64,000 nucleotides of DNA from Paracoccaceae bacterium. GTDB taxonomy: Bacteria > Pseudomonadota > Alphaproteobacteria > Rhodobacterales > Rhodobacteraceae. The notes beneath the pieces are model-generated. The model was not told the DNA's origin and did not search any database. It worked only from the letters and a program-made list of their open reading frames with translations. The position numbers and the translations under genes were made by a program. The stretch spans positions 1 through 64,000 of the forward strand of contig JASJAR010000014.1 in the NCBI GenBank assembly GCA_030066905.1, written 5' to 3'. The first letter of the stretch is position 1, and each line of letters starts with the position of its first letter. Shown piece after piece: positions 45,554 to 55,059 of the stretch.

Positions 45554-46735
45554 TCAGCCGCGCGCCACCTCGGCCGCGATCTCGGCCCGGCTCTTCCGGG
45601 CCCGCTCGGTGGCGGATTTGAGCTGGCCGCAGGCGGCCATGATGTCTTCGCCCCGTGGGGTCCGGATCGGGCTGGCATATCCGGCCTTGTAGACAATGTC
45701 GGCAAAGGCCCTGATCCGCGCCTCGTCGGACCGCTCGTAGGGCGCTCCGGGCCATTCGTTGAACGGGATGAGATTGATCTTGGCCGGGATGCCGCGGATC
45801 AGATTCACCAGTCGGCGCGCGTCTTCGTCGCTGTCGTTGATGCCCTTCAGCATGACGTATTCGAAGGTGATCCGCTCGGAGTTCGACAGCCTGGGGTAGT
45901 CGCGCAGCGCATCGAGGAGCGTTGCGATGTTCCATTTCTTGTTGATCGGCACCAGCCGGTCGCGCACCTCGTCCGTCGTGGCATGAAAGCTCACCGCCAG
46001 CATACAGCCGATCTCCTCGGCGGTGCGCGCGATCTCGGGCACGACGCCCGAGGTCGAGAGCGTGATCCGCCGGCGCGAAAGCGAGATGCCTTCGCCATCC
46101 ATCGCGATCTTCATCGCATCGCGGACGGCCTCGAAATTGTAGAGCGGCTCGCCCATCCCCATCAGGACGATGTTCGACAGAAGCCGGGTTTCGTCCTTCG
46201 GCGCGCGGCCGGGTTCGGGCCATTCGCCCAAATCGTCCCGCGCGATCATCACCTGGCCGACAATCTCGCCGGCGGTGAGGTTGCGCACGAGCTTCTGGGT
46301 CCCGGTGTGGCAGAAAGAGCAGGTCAGCGTGCAGCCGACCTGAGAGGAGATGCAAAGCGTCCCCCGGCCCTCCTCGGGGATGTAAACTGTCTCCACCTCG
46401 TGCCCCCCCGCGATGCGGACGAGGTATTTCCGTGTTCCATCCTCGGAGATGTGGCGGGAGACCACCTCGGGCACCTCGATCACGAAGCGTTCGGCCAGTT
46501 CGGCGCGGTAGGCCTTGGCGAGGTTGGTCATCGCATCGAAGTCGCGCACGCCTTTCTGGTAGATCCACTGCCAGATCTGCGTCACGCGCATCCTGGCCTG
46601 TTTCTCCGGCGTGCCGGCCGCGATCAGGGTCGCGCGCATCCCCTCGCGGGTGAGACCGACAAGGTTCACCGGCCCCTCCGGCAGCTTCCGGGGGATCGTC
46701 AGGACGTCCTGGGTGACGGGGGCCGAGGGCTCCAT
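45554..46735 (-). CDS. rlmN: Dual-specificity 23S rRNA/tRNA adenine-C2 methyltransferase RlmN
   Basis: 393 residues. A radical-SAM enzyme that methylates A2503 of 23S rRNA and A37 of some tRNAs. Seen: the cluster motif CTLTCSFC in [19 protein letters not shown] near residue 135, [31 protein letters not shown], and the C-terminal methyl-carrier Cys in [10 protein letters not shown]; the other resolving Cys is expected in the [10 protein letters not shown] part. It is followed on the same strand by the BrnA-like gene. Confidence 0.96.
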   Translation of the reverse strand: MEPSAPVTQDVLTIPRKLPEGPVNLVGLTREGMRATLIAAGTPEKQARMRVTQIWQWIYQKGVRDFDAMTNLAKAYRAELAERFVIEVPEVVSRHISEDGTRKYLVRIAGGHEVETVYIPEEGRGTLCISSQVGCTLTCSFCHTGTQKLVRNLTAGEIVGQVMIARDDLGEWPEPGRAPKDETRLLSNIVLMGMGEPLYNFEAVRDAMKIAMDGEGISLSRRRITLSTSGVVPEIARTAEEIGCMLAVSFHATTDEVRDRLVPINKKWNIATLLDALRDYPRLSNSERITFEYVMLKGINDSDEDARRLVNLIRGIPAKINLIPFNEWPGAPYERSDEARIRAFADIVYKAGYASPIRTPRGEDIMAACGQLKSATERARKSRAEIAAEVARG

Positions 46736-46832
46736 GGGCGCGTGCTCCGCAAGTCAGACCGGGTCAGCTATAGCAGAGCGGGTCGTTTTCCAACCCCCGT
46801 GCCGGAACCGATTCCTCGGCCGACGACAGGTC

Positions 46833-47366
46833 TTACCCGTCGCAGCGCCGCGCGGCTTCCTCCACAGCGGCCGTGAAACCCATCAGCGAGAAGGTGTCGC
46901 GGGTGTCCGTGCCCCGGCTCGACCGGGCCGAGACGACCGCATTCGCCCCCCGCTTCATCGCAGCGATCAGGCGGGCGTCGTCTTCCGGCGTGTCGGCCCA
47001 GGCCCATTCCCCTTCGACCGTCGTCATCTGCACCGAGGTGTCGCCGATGGTGACCGTAACCGACCGTCCCGGCGCCAGGGGATAACCGCCGGTCCAGGAC
47101 ACCTGGCCCTTCACGTTTTGCGAGGGGATGTAGCTCACCATCAAAAGCGTATCGCCGCGGCTCACGCTCACCCGTTCGCCGCTTCGCGTGTTGACCTGTT
47201 CCGACGGCGGAGCGACGCCCCAGCAGGAGGTCGGATCGTCCTCGACGAAAATCGACCAGTCGGTCGATGTCTCGACAAGATTGGTGGATTCCTGGGCCAT
47301 GGCCGGCCCGGCAATCAGCGCCACGGCGGCGAGCGTTGTGGCGATGGGTGTGACCTTGGGGATCAT
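46833..47366 (-). CDS. Invasion-associated locus B (IalB) family periplasmic protein
   Basis: 177 residues. Signal peptide (TTLAAVALIAGPAMA) then an IalB fold: DWSIFVEDDPTSCWGVAPP, VSRGDTLLMVSYIPSQNVKG, GEWAWADTPEDDARLIAAMKRG and DTFSLMGFTAAVEEAARRC. The two cysteines (near residues 48 and 175) may pair. The family is common in Alphaproteobacteria; the role outside Bartonella is not known. It sits alone between rlmN and serB, on the minus strand. Confidence 0.9.
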   Translation of the reverse strand: MIPKVTPIATTLAAVALIAGPAMAQESTNLVETSTDWSIFVEDDPTSCWGVAPPSEQVNTRSGERVSVSRGDTLLMVSYIPSQNVKGQVSWTGGYPLAPGRSVTVTIGDTSVQMTTVEGEWAWADTPEDDARLIAAMKRGANAVVSARSSRGTDTRDTFSLMGFTAAVEEAARRCDG

Positions 47367-47525
47367 CTCGTCTGCCTTTGCCTCGGGGCTCTGGCCGCAT
47401 TCGCCCGTTGCTCCGGGTCTTCGCGGTGAGCCGTTGTCTCGATGGACATGACCATAACGGAACGGCGCGCGGTGATGAAGCCCCGGCGGGCGGAAAACCG
47501 CACCCTTTCACGGCATTCTCATCGC

Positions 47526-48401
47526 TCAGCGGGTAACGAATTCGTCCCGGCCGTAGCCCTGAAGAAAGAGAAGCGCGGTGAGGTCGCCATGGTCGATGCG
47601 CACCGGCGCCGCCACGGCAATCGCGGGCTTGGCATGAAGCGCGACGCCAAGGCCCGCCTCGGCGATCATGTCGAGGTCGTTGGCGCCGTCGCCGACGGCG
47701 AGCACGTCGTCGCGGTCGAGCTCCAGCTCACGGCGAAGCTCGAAGAGCGCGTCGACCTTCGCGGCTCGGCCGAGGATCGGCCGCGCGACGTCGCCCGAAA
47801 GCGTGCCGGCGCTTTCGAGAAGCCGGTTGGCCCGGTGCTCGTCAAAGCCCAGCGCATGGGCGATGGCCGAGGTGAACTGCACGAAACCGCCGGAGACCAG
47901 GGCGGTATAGGCGCCGTTCGCCCGCATTGTCGCAACCAAAGTGCGGGCGCCGCGCGCCAGCCTGATGCGCTCGTTGAGCACCGTGCCGATCAGCCCCTGA
48001 TCGAGCCCCTTGAGGAGCGCGACCCGTTCCAAGAGCGCCGCTTCGAAGTCGAGCTCGCCGTTCATCGCCCTGGCGGTGATGGCGGCAACCCTCTCCCCGA
48101 CGCCGGCGGCCTCGGCGAGCTCGTCGATGCATTCCTGGCCGATCATGGTGGAGTCCATGTCAGCCAGCAGAAGGCGTTTCCTGCGGGTCCCGTCGGGCTG
48201 GATCGCAAGGTCGACGCCCAGCGCTCGGATCTCGTCGCCGGTCGCGGAGGCGTTGTCCGGCAGGACCTCGACGGGGAATTCCGCTGCCTCGTCGGGGGAC
48301 AGCCAGACGGCGTCGCCGCCGCCCCAGGCCGATTGGAGCGACGAGACGAGCGCGGGATCGAGGGGGGTCTTGGCGGATCCGATGAGGGAGACGATGGGCA
48401 T
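47526..48401 (-). CDS. serB: Phosphoserine phosphatase
   Basis: 291 residues. The last step of serine synthesis: it dephosphorylates phosphoserine. The HAD core has LLLADMDSTMIGQECIDELA (Asp nucleophile and acid), VSGGFVQFTSAIAHALGFD, LGRAAKVDALFELRREL and VGDGANDLDMIAEAGLGVAL. The N-terminal 80 residues form the ACT-like regulatory part typical of the longer SerB. Start ATG 48401. In this chromosome serC and serA lie 12 kb away on the other strand, on the far side of the glycan operon. Confidence 0.95.
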   Translation of the reverse strand: MPIVSLIGSAKTPLDPALVSSLQSAWGGGDAVWLSPDEAAEFPVEVLPDNASATGDEIRALGVDLAIQPDGTRRKRLLLADMDSTMIGQECIDELAEAAGVGERVAAITARAMNGELDFEAALLERVALLKGLDQGLIGTVLNERIRLARGARTLVATMRANGAYTALVSGGFVQFTSAIAHALGFDEHRANRLLESAGTLSGDVARPILGRAAKVDALFELRRELELDRDDVLAVGDGANDLDMIAEAGLGVALHAKPAIAVAAPVRIDHGDLTALLFLQGYGRDEFVTR

Positions 48402-48723
48402 GGTGCGGCCTCTAGCGCCGTTCGCGCGATTTCGGAAGGGCCCGCCGCGTTCGCCCGAACCCGATGCCGCTCGGCCTTCCGGTCCGCTCCGCCGGAACCG
48501 TTGCGCCATGGGCACATGTCACCCGCAATCGCCAAAACAGCGTCAGCGGCGCGAATTGCAGTCCCCGCGATGCGGGCCGTGGCGCGCTAGGCGTTCAAAC
48601 ACCCCACAGCGGACCCGTTGCGCCTTGCCCGGCGGCGGTTGCGGGAGACTTTCCAACGAAGGCGGACAATCGCGCCCCTGTGGCCGCATTGTCCCGCGCG
48701 GACCCGGACGGTCCGTCGCCGCC
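48402..48723. other. Non-coding stretch between serB and the glycan operon
   Basis: GC-rich, no gene supported on either strand; short frames lack ribosome sites and motifs. The serB promoter should be at the left end. Nothing repetitive noticed. Confidence 0.4.
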
Positions 48724-48752
48724 TTGACGGGCCATGGCACCGTTCTGACAAT
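48724..48752 (+). promoter_or_regulatory. Candidate promoter of the nine-gene glycan operon
   Basis: TTGACG (48724-48729), 17-base spacer, GACAAT (48747-48752, four of six consensus). The GTG start of the first gene is 59 bases further, with AGGAG at 48799-48803. No other gap large enough for a promoter occurs until 60741, so this could drive the whole operon. Confidence 0.5.
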
Positions 48753-48811
48753 TGGCCCTTCCGACGTCGCCGGTATCCTTCTCCAGCGGCAGAACGGCAG
48801 GAGATAGGGGT

Positions 48812-50113
48812 GTGCGACACGACGTGGCCCTCGACCCGCCCTCGGCCGACATAGCCCTCGGGGGGGAACCGCAGCCGATGGCTCCCCGCCGCGGCGCATC
48901 GGGGGACGAGCCGGTTCTGATGGTTGCGGCCTGCCCTTTCCCCTGTCGCCGGGGCACTCCGATCCGGATCGAGCGGCTTGCCGAAACCATCGCCGCAACC
49001 GGACGCGAGGTTCATGTCGTGGCCTATCACTACGGCGACGAGACCTCCGGCGGGGCGCTTGGCGACCGGAGCGGCGGACGAGCCTACCGGCTGCACCGCA
49101 TCCCCGCGGTCCCGGGGCGCTGGAACCCCGCTCCCGGCCCGGGCGTCGGCAAGATGGCAATTCTCAACCCGCTGCTCTTCGCCAAGGCCCTGTCGCTCGT
49201 CCGCCGTCATGGCATCCGGTTGCTCCATTGCCATCACTACGAAGGCCTGCTCGTCGGGCTCATGGTGCGGCGTTTGGCTCCGGTCTCGGTCGTCTACGAT
49301 GCCCATACGCTACTCGGCGAGGAGCTGCCCTACTACGCCCCGAGCGTTCTGCGCAAAGCGCTCGGCCGCGTCGGCGGGGCGCTCGACCGGTCCCTGCCGC
49401 GGCGGGCGGACCACATCATCCCCGTCACCGAGGAGATCCACGATGCATTGGCGCTCCACGGGGCGCGGCCCGACCGGATGACCATCGTCGGCAACGGGCT
49501 GGAGGAAAGCGCGATGGAGACGTTCCGCAACATGCCCGGAGAGGTGGCTGCGGGCGAGGTGGTCTATGCCGGCAATCTGGCCGCCTACCAGGGGATCGAC
49601 CTTTTGCTCGAGGCGTTTGCCCGAATTGCGGGCGAGCGACCGGCCGCGCGGCTCGTCCTCGCAAGCCCCGGTCCCGACGACCGGGTCATCGACCTCGCCG
49701 CGCGGTATGGCATTGCCGACCGGGTGCGGCGCGTCGACGTGGCGGGGGAGGCCCTGGCGCATCGCCTTCGGACGGCGGATGTGCTGGCGAACCCGCGCGT
49801 GCATTGCCCGGGCTATCCGCTGAAGCTCCTCAACTATATGGCCGCCGGCCGGCCCATCGTGTCGTTCCGAAGTTCTGGAAAGAACCTGCGTCCGGGGCGG
49901 GATGCGCTGGTCGTGGCCGACGGGGACATGGCGGGCTTTGCCGAGGCTATTGCGAGGCTTCTCGACGACCCTGCCAAGGGCGCGGCACTGGGGCGCGCGG
50001 CCCAAAAACAGGTGTTCGAGCATTTTTCCTGGCCGGCCATCGCGGGCCGCGTGTCGGAGGCCTACGCCCGGGCGCTTGCCCTGCGGCAGCCGATTGTCGA
50101 GGCGGCCGAGTGA
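48812..50113 (+). CDS. Glycosyltransferase family 4 (GT-B) protein
   Basis: 433 residues from GTG 48812, with AGGAG eight bases before it. GT-B architecture: an N-terminal domain with PFPCRRGTPIRIERLAETIA, LLHCHHYEGLLVGLM and VVYDAHTLLGEELPYYAP (the acceptor-side loops of the family), then the GT4 nucleotide-binding domain with VVYAGNLAAYQGIDLLLEAF, LASPGPDDRVIDLAARYGIA and KLLNYMAAGRPIVSF, which corresponds to the Glu-x7-Glu region although the acidic pair is weak. It adds a sugar to a glycan precursor at the cytoplasmic face. First gene of the operon; the next overlaps its stop (TGATG). Confidence 0.9.
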   Translation: MRHDVALDPPSADIALGGEPQPMAPRRGASGDEPVLMVAACPFPCRRGTPIRIERLAETIAATGREVHVVAYHYGDETSGGALGDRSGGRAYRLHRIPAVPGRWNPAPGPGVGKMAILNPLLFAKALSLVRRHGIRLLHCHHYEGLLVGLMVRRLAPVSVVYDAHTLLGEELPYYAPSVLRKALGRVGGALDRSLPRRADHIIPVTEEIHDALALHGARPDRMTIVGNGLEESAMETFRNMPGEVAAGEVVYAGNLAAYQGIDLLLEAFARIAGERPAARLVLASPGPDDRVIDLAARYGIADRVRRVDVAGEALAHRLRTADVLANPRVHCPGYPLKLLNYMAAGRPIVSFRSSGKNLRPGRDALVVADGDMAGFAEAIARLLDDPAKGAALGRAAQKQVFEHFSWPAIAGRVSEAYARALALRQPIVEAAE

Positions 50114-51186
50114 TGGCCGGGGCCGAAGATCCCGTCAGCGCGGTCGTGATCAGTTTCAACGGTGGCGACCGGCTTCTGGCGTGCATCGCGGCGCTTGCCG
50201 GCGAGGGCGATGCCGTTGGCGAGATCATCCTCGTCGATAACGGGTCCGACGACGGAAGCGCCGAGCGGGCGATGGACCTTCATCCGGCCCTGCATGTCGT
50301 GGACCTTGCCGACAACCCCGGCCCCTCCGTCGCCCGCAACCGCGGGCTCGAAACGGCGCGCAACCGGCGGGTGCTCCTGGTCGATGCCGACACCGAGGTG
50401 ACGCCGGGGTCCGTGGCGCTGCTGGCGCACGAGCTCGATGCCGCCGGCGCGGCCATTGCCTGCCCGCGCCTCGTCTTCGCCCCGGAGGCGCAGCGCATCC
50501 AATGCGACGGTGCGGCACCCCATTTCATCGGCTCGCTGATCCTGCAAAACGCCAACGCTCCGGTGGGGCATGGCGGCGCGCCGGTCGATGTCGACGGGCT
50601 CATCAGCACGACCTTGATGGTCGACCGCGACACGGTCCTCGCGGCGGGCGGGTTCAACGAGGCGTTCTTCTTCTATTTCGAGGACCTCGAATTCGGGCTG
50701 AGGATGCGTCTGCTCGGCCACCGGATCCTCTGCGTTCCGGGGGCTGTCGTGCTTCACGACCGGGGTGAGGGGTATCCCGGGCTGTCGTTTCGCGGCGCCG
50801 GCACCTACCCCGCCCGACGCGCCTATCTGTCGATGCGCAACCGCATTCTGACGATCGCGATCTGCTTTCACTGGCGGACGATCCTGGCCGCACTTCCGGC
50901 CTTTGTTCTCTACGAGATGGCCACGGTTGGCTTCGCAGCGAGCCGGGGGTTTCTCGGCCAATGGGCGCGCGGCTGGGGCTGGGTCATCGGCAACCGACGG
51001 CTGATCCGGCAGATGCGGCGACAGGTTCAGGCCGGGCGGGTGCTGCGCGACACCGACGTGCTTCAGGCCGGCCGTCTGCCGCTGGCGGACGGGCTTTTGC
51101 AGTCGCCGGCGGCAAGGGCCGGCGTCGCAATCCTCTCGGCCGTCACCTCCGGCTACTGGAGGCTCGCCCGTGTCGCAGCCAATTGA
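50113..51186 (+). CDS. Glycosyltransferase family 2 (GT-A) protein
   Basis: 357 residues from ATG 50113. GT2 features: AVVISFNGGDRLLACIAAL at the N-terminus, IILVDNGSDDGSAERA (nucleotide-binding Asp), the metal motif LLVDADTEV, and AFFFYFEDLEFGLRMRLLG (catalytic ED region). A C-terminal hydrophobic stretch (TILAALPAFVLYEMATVGFA) suggests a membrane association, as in rhamnosyl- or mannosyl-type GT2 enzymes. It overlaps the preceding gene by one base and the flippase by 17 bases. Confidence 0.92.
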   Translation: MAGAEDPVSAVVISFNGGDRLLACIAALAGEGDAVGEIILVDNGSDDGSAERAMDLHPALHVVDLADNPGPSVARNRGLETARNRRVLLVDADTEVTPGSVALLAHELDAAGAAIACPRLVFAPEAQRIQCDGAAPHFIGSLILQNANAPVGHGGAPVDVDGLISTTLMVDRDTVLAAGGFNEAFFFYFEDLEFGLRMRLLGHRILCVPGAVVLHDRGEGYPGLSFRGAGTYPARRAYLSMRNRILTIAICFHWRTILAALPAFVLYEMATVGFAASRGFLGQWARGWGWVIGNRRLIRQMRRQVQAGRVLRDTDVLQAGRLPLADGLLQSPAARAGVAILSAVTSGYWRLARVAAN

Positions 51187-52510
51187 CATGGGCCGCGTCG
51201 GCCGTGGCGGAGAGAACGCACCGGCCGGCGCGGGCCGGAGCGCCGCGCTGATCGGGGGACTAGGCGGCTGGCGCAAAGACCTTGTCTATTCGGTGCTGGC
51301 CCAGATCGTGCAGAAACTGCCGGGGCTCGTCGCCGCCGTCGTCCTCGCCCGGCATTTCGACAAGGACCTGATCGGTCAGTTTTTCTTCTGCGGCGTGGTG
51401 GCGGCACTGGCGGCGACCCTGAGCCACCTCGGCACCGATCGTCACCTGCGGCGATCCGTGGCCCAGCGACCCGAGGCGGCGGCGGACCTGCTGGGGCAGG
51501 TGCTGACCGTCAGGCTGATCGTCGTCCCCGCCCTCTGGATCGTTGTCAATCTCGGCGTCGCACTTCTCGCCCCCGAGCTTCTGATCCTCTCCGCGCTGAC
51601 GACGGCCTACGTCTTGGTCGGCGACATGTTCTATTCCTTCTCAGCGACCTTCGTCGGGATGCGCTGGATGGGGCTGCGGCTGGCCGCAGGCGCCATCGGG
51701 CCGCTGCTCATCGCGCTCTCGGCCGTCACCGCGCTCCGGGGTTTCCCCCTGCCCACGATCCTCGCGCTCTACATCCTGGCGAATGGGCTGATGGTCGTGG
51801 CGGCCCTCGTCGCGGCGCGAGCCCGGCTCGGACCGATCCGGCCAACCCGGTCCGGCGCGGCGGTACGCGCCATCCTCGTTGTGTCGGCGCCGTTTCTGCT
51901 CACCGAGATCGTGCTTCTCGCGCAGGCGAAGATCGATGTGGTGATGCTCTTTGCCCTCAGGACGCCGGCCGAAGTCGCTGAATACGAGGCAGCCTACCGG
52001 CTCCTCGAAGTCACGCGAACGCTGGTGCGCCCGCTGATGATGGTATTCGTGCCGATTGCCGCCGCAATGGCGGTGTCGGGGCGGGAGGCCGAACTGCCCG
52101 GCCTGATCGCGCGACTTCTTCTGGCCGTGATCCTCGCCGGCGCCGCGCTCGCTGCGGTTGGCGTGCTCTTTGCCGAACCCATTCTGGTCCTCGTTTGGGG
52201 GGCGCCCTACGCCGCCGGCGCGGGGGTCTTTGCGGTGCTGGCGTTGGCCACGATCCCACTCTTTGCCGTGATGGCGGCAGTCCATCTCGCCTCGGCGCTC
52301 CACCGCGAACGGGCGGTGCTCGCGGTTCTGGCCCTCACCGCTGTTGCCAACGGTACGATGAATGCCGTCGTCATCCCCGCCCATGGCGCCGTCGGCGCGG
52401 CGTGGACGACCCTGGCCACGGAGGCGGTCGCGGCGATCGTTCTGGCCGCGCTCCTGACGCGATGGGCCAGATCGCCGGCGCCCCGTGCGGAGGCCCGGTC
52501 CGATGGCTGA
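51170..52510 (+). CDS. Wzx-like polysaccharide/oligosaccharide flippase
   Basis: 446 residues from GTG 51170. About 12-14 hydrophobic helices of the MOP/MATE type (for example FFFCGVVAALAATLSHLG, LIVVPALWIVVNLGVALLA, AILVVSAPFLLTEIVLLAQA, LLLAVILAGAALAAVGVLFA). The pattern, with Arg residues in helices and GLDxHLRR-like loops, is that of Wzx flippases that turn lipid-linked repeat units to the periplasm. It is in the middle of the glycosyltransferase run, as expected. No Wzy polymerase or chain-length regulator is visible in the operon. Confidence 0.9.
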   Translation: MSQPIDMGRVGRGGENAPAGAGRSAALIGGLGGWRKDLVYSVLAQIVQKLPGLVAAVVLARHFDKDLIGQFFFCGVVAALAATLSHLGTDRHLRRSVAQRPEAAADLLGQVLTVRLIVVPALWIVVNLGVALLAPELLILSALTTAYVLVGDMFYSFSATFVGMRWMGLRLAAGAIGPLLIALSAVTALRGFPLPTILALYILANGLMVVAALVAARARLGPIRPTRSGAAVRAILVVSAPFLLTEIVLLAQAKIDVVMLFALRTPAEVAEYEAAYRLLEVTRTLVRPLMMVFVPIAAAMAVSGREAELPGLIARLLLAVILAGAALAAVGVLFAEPILVLVWGAPYAAGAGVFAVLALATIPLFAVMAAVHLASALHRERAVLAVLALTAVANGTMNAVVIPAHGAVGAAWTTLATEAVAAIVLAALLTRWARSPAPRAEARSDG

Positions 52511-53486
52511 ACGCGCTTCGGACAAGGCCCCGGCGGCCAAACCGCGGGTCTCGGTCGTGATCCCGTGCAAATCCGGCACGGAAGCCCTCGGTGCTCTCCT
52601 TGCCGATATCAACGCCTCCCCCGGACGCGAGGCGGCGGAAGTCATCGTCGTCGATGCCTTTGCAGACGACGCGGTCCGCGACGTGGCCGAGGAACGCGGC
52701 GCGCGGGTGGTCCGCCGGGGAACCGGCCATTTGCCAGGTGCCGCGCGCAATCTCGGCGCGGCGGCGGCCGAAGCCGACATCCTGGCCTTCGTCGATGCCG
52801 ATTGCCGCGTCGATCCAGGCTGGCTCGCGGCGGCACGGGAGGCCATCGAGGGCGGCGCGAGGATCGCAGCAGGGCCCGTTGACGATCTCTTCCCGTTCCA
52901 TCCTGTGGCCCGGGCCGACAATCTTCTGCAATTCGCCGACCTGCCAAGCGGCCGGCCGGCCGGTCCCCTGCACATGGCGCCATCGTGCAACTTCGCAGTC
53001 CGGGCCGGGGATTTCCGCCGGCTCGACGGGTTCCGGCACCGCGACGGGCTGTCGACTGGCGAAGACGTGGATTTCTGCGAGCGTGCCCTGGCGATCTGGC
53101 CCGATGGCATCCGGTTCTGCCCGGGGATGGCTGTTCGCCATGCCGGCCGCCGGACTCTGCTCGCCATGATCCGCCATCACCACGGGTTCGGCTATTCCCG
53201 CGGCCGCCTGCGGTTGCTTCTGACCGACCGCCAGGCACGGCTGGCCCGGATCGGGGCGCTCATGCCTGCCGTCGTGCTTCGCAGGCTGGTATACATCATC
53301 GGCCGGGTCGCCCGGCTCTCTCCCTCCCGGCTTCCGGTGACGATTGCCGTTCTGCCGCTCGCCACCATCGGCGCGGCGGCCTGGGCTGTCGGGTTCCGTC
53401 GCGGCCTCCGCGACGGCGCGGATGCCCCGGACGCCGATTTCGCCACCGCCCCGCCCGCCGGCGCCCATTCACGGTACAAGGAGTAG
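52503..53486 (+). CDS. Glycosyltransferase family 2 (GT-A) protein, second copy
   Basis: 327 residues from ATG 52503, overlapping the flippase by 8 bases. GT2 core: VSVVIPCKSGTEALGALLAD, VIVVDAFADDAVRDVAEER, ARNLGAAAAEADILAFVDAD (metal motif near residue 105) and GLSTGEDVDFCERAL (catalytic acid). The C-terminal part has one or two hydrophobic stretches (VTIAVLPLATIGAAAWAVGF). It differs from the 50113 GT2 in sequence and probably adds a different sugar. The next gene begins 4 bases after its stop. Confidence 0.9.
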   Translation: MAERASDKAPAAKPRVSVVIPCKSGTEALGALLADINASPGREAAEVIVVDAFADDAVRDVAEERGARVVRRGTGHLPGAARNLGAAAAEADILAFVDADCRVDPGWLAAAREAIEGGARIAAGPVDDLFPFHPVARADNLLQFADLPSGRPAGPLHMAPSCNFAVRAGDFRRLDGFRHRDGLSTGEDVDFCERALAIWPDGIRFCPGMAVRHAGRRTLLAMIRHHHGFGYSRGRLRLLLTDRQARLARIGALMPAVVLRRLVYIIGRVARLSPSRLPVTIAVLPLATIGAAAWAVGFRRGLRDGADAPDADFATAPPAGAHSRYKE

Positions 53487-53490
53487 CACA

Positions 53491-55059
53491 ATGGGACCTC
53501 GACCGAAGAAGCTCATGTGTCTGGCCATCGACGCCTCCCCCGGCGACCGCATGACGGCCTGGATGGACGACGGGTCGCTGCCGAACCTCGCGCGACTGCG
53601 CGACGGCGGCGCCCATGGCCGGATCGAAAGCACGGCGGACTTCATGGCCGGCTCTCCCTGGCCCTCCTTCTACACCGGCAGCTACCCGCCCGAGCACGGC
53701 TGGATGTTCTACCTCAACTGGCGGCCCGATCTGATGCAGTTCGTCCGCGCGAGCCCGGAATCCCAGCCGATCGAGCCGTTCTACCGCAGTCTCCGGCAGG
53801 ACGGACCGCGGGTCATCGCCATCGACGTGCCGATCACCTATGGGCCGATGCCGTTCAACGGTGTGGAACTCACGGGCTGGGGGACCCACGACAAGATCGG
53901 GTCGCCGGCGGCCTACCCCGCATGGCTCGCCGACCGGGTCCGCCGCAAGATCGGCGCGATGCCGATTCCGGACGAGTTCACCGGCCACCAGACGGCGCGT
54001 GACCTCCTGGGGCTTCGCGACGATCTTGTGGCGGCCGCCGACTGGCACAGCCGGGCCGGACGGATGCTGATGGCCGAGAACGGTTGGGACCTCTTCCTCC
54101 TCGGCTTCGGCTCGGTCCACCGGGCCGGCCACAAGATCTGGAACCGCCACGGCGCAACCGGCCCGATGACCGCACGCGAGGGCGAGGCGCTCGACGACGC
54201 GATGCGCCAGGTCGCCATCGCCGTCGACCGGGCGGTCGGCGAACTGGTCGAGGCTGCGGGCGAGGAGACCAACGTGGTCGTCTTCTCGCTTCATGGCATG
54301 ACGGAGAACTACTCGGTCTACCCGCTCTTCGACCGGATTCTGGACCGGATCCTCAAGGACGAGAAACGCGACGACCCCGCCACCCTGCCGAACTCCCCGA
54401 TGGGGGCGCTTCGCGAGCGGATTCCGCTCGCACTCCGCTCCCGGATCAAGGCCAGCCTGCCCTTCGCACTCCAGGACTGGATGACGCTGTTCTGGCGCGA
54501 CCACAACCGGGACCGGACGAAAGCCAAGGCGTTCCTTCTCGCAGGCGACCTCGAAGGCATGATCCGGGTCAATCTCAAGGGCCGCGAGCGCGACGGGATC
54601 GTCGCCCCGGGGGCGGAATACGACGCGCTTCTCGACCGGATTGCCGAGGGTTTCTCGACCTTCGTCGACATGGACACCGGTGAACCCCTGGTGCGCGACA
54701 TTCACCGCCCGCGCGCGATCTGGCCCGATGCGGTGAACCGCCGGGCGCTGCCCGATCTCCTGATCCGCAACCCGGTGCGCAGTTCGCTCAACGTCAACGG
54801 CTTTAGGTCCGAGCGCTACGGGCTCGTGCGGAACTACGATGCCGGCGCCTATGTCGAGGGGCGGTCGGGCCACCATGTCGGCGAGGGCTGGTTCGCGGCG
54901 GCGGGGGCGGACGTTTCGGGGCGCGGCGATCTCGGGCTGATCCACGAGTTCGATCTGCTGGCCACCGTTCACGCCCTGATCGGCGAGCCGATGCGGCCCG
55001 GGATGCGCGGGGCGCCGGTGCGCGGGCTCTACCGGGAGCGGGGGGCAAAGGTGGCATGA
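53491..55059 (+). CDS. Alkaline-phosphatase-superfamily (type I phosphodiesterase-like) protein, paralogue 1
   Basis: 522 residues from ATG 53491 (AAGGAG at 53478-53483). The metal Asp14 lies in LAIDAS, the presumed nucleophile Ser59 in GSPWPSFYTGSYPPEHG, then VHRAGHKIWNRHG near residue 210, FSLHGMTENYS near 265 and GRSGHHVGEGW near 455. The usual bimetal set (Asp-x3-His and SDHG) is altered: His replaces the first Asp and Leu the second. No signal peptide or membrane segment, so it acts in the cytoplasm. Two homologues follow in the same operon (56036, 57622). Possible roles are phosphodiester hydrolysis or phospho-group transfer on the glycan precursor or a sugar nucleotide; none is proven. 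Confidence 0.85.
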   Translation: MGPRPKKLMCLAIDASPGDRMTAWMDDGSLPNLARLRDGGAHGRIESTADFMAGSPWPSFYTGSYPPEHGWMFYLNWRPDLMQFVRASPESQPIEPFYRSLRQDGPRVIAIDVPITYGPMPFNGVELTGWGTHDKIGSPAAYPAWLADRVRRKIGAMPIPDEFTGHQTARDLLGLRDDLVAAADWHSRAGRMLMAENGWDLFLLGFGSVHRAGHKIWNRHGATGPMTAREGEALDDAMRQVAIAVDRAVGELVEAAGEETNVVVFSLHGMTENYSVYPLFDRILDRILKDEKRDDPATLPNSPMGALRERIPLALRSRIKASLPFALQDWMTLFWRDHNRDRTKAKAFLLAGDLEGMIRVNLKGRERDGIVAPGAEYDALLDRIAEGFSTFVDMDTGEPLVRDIHRPRAIWPDAVNRRALPDLLIRNPVRSSLNVNGFRSERYGLVRNYDAGAYVEGRSGHHVGEGWFAAAGADVSGRGDLGLIHEFDLLATVHALIGEPMRPGMRGAPVRGLYRERGAKVA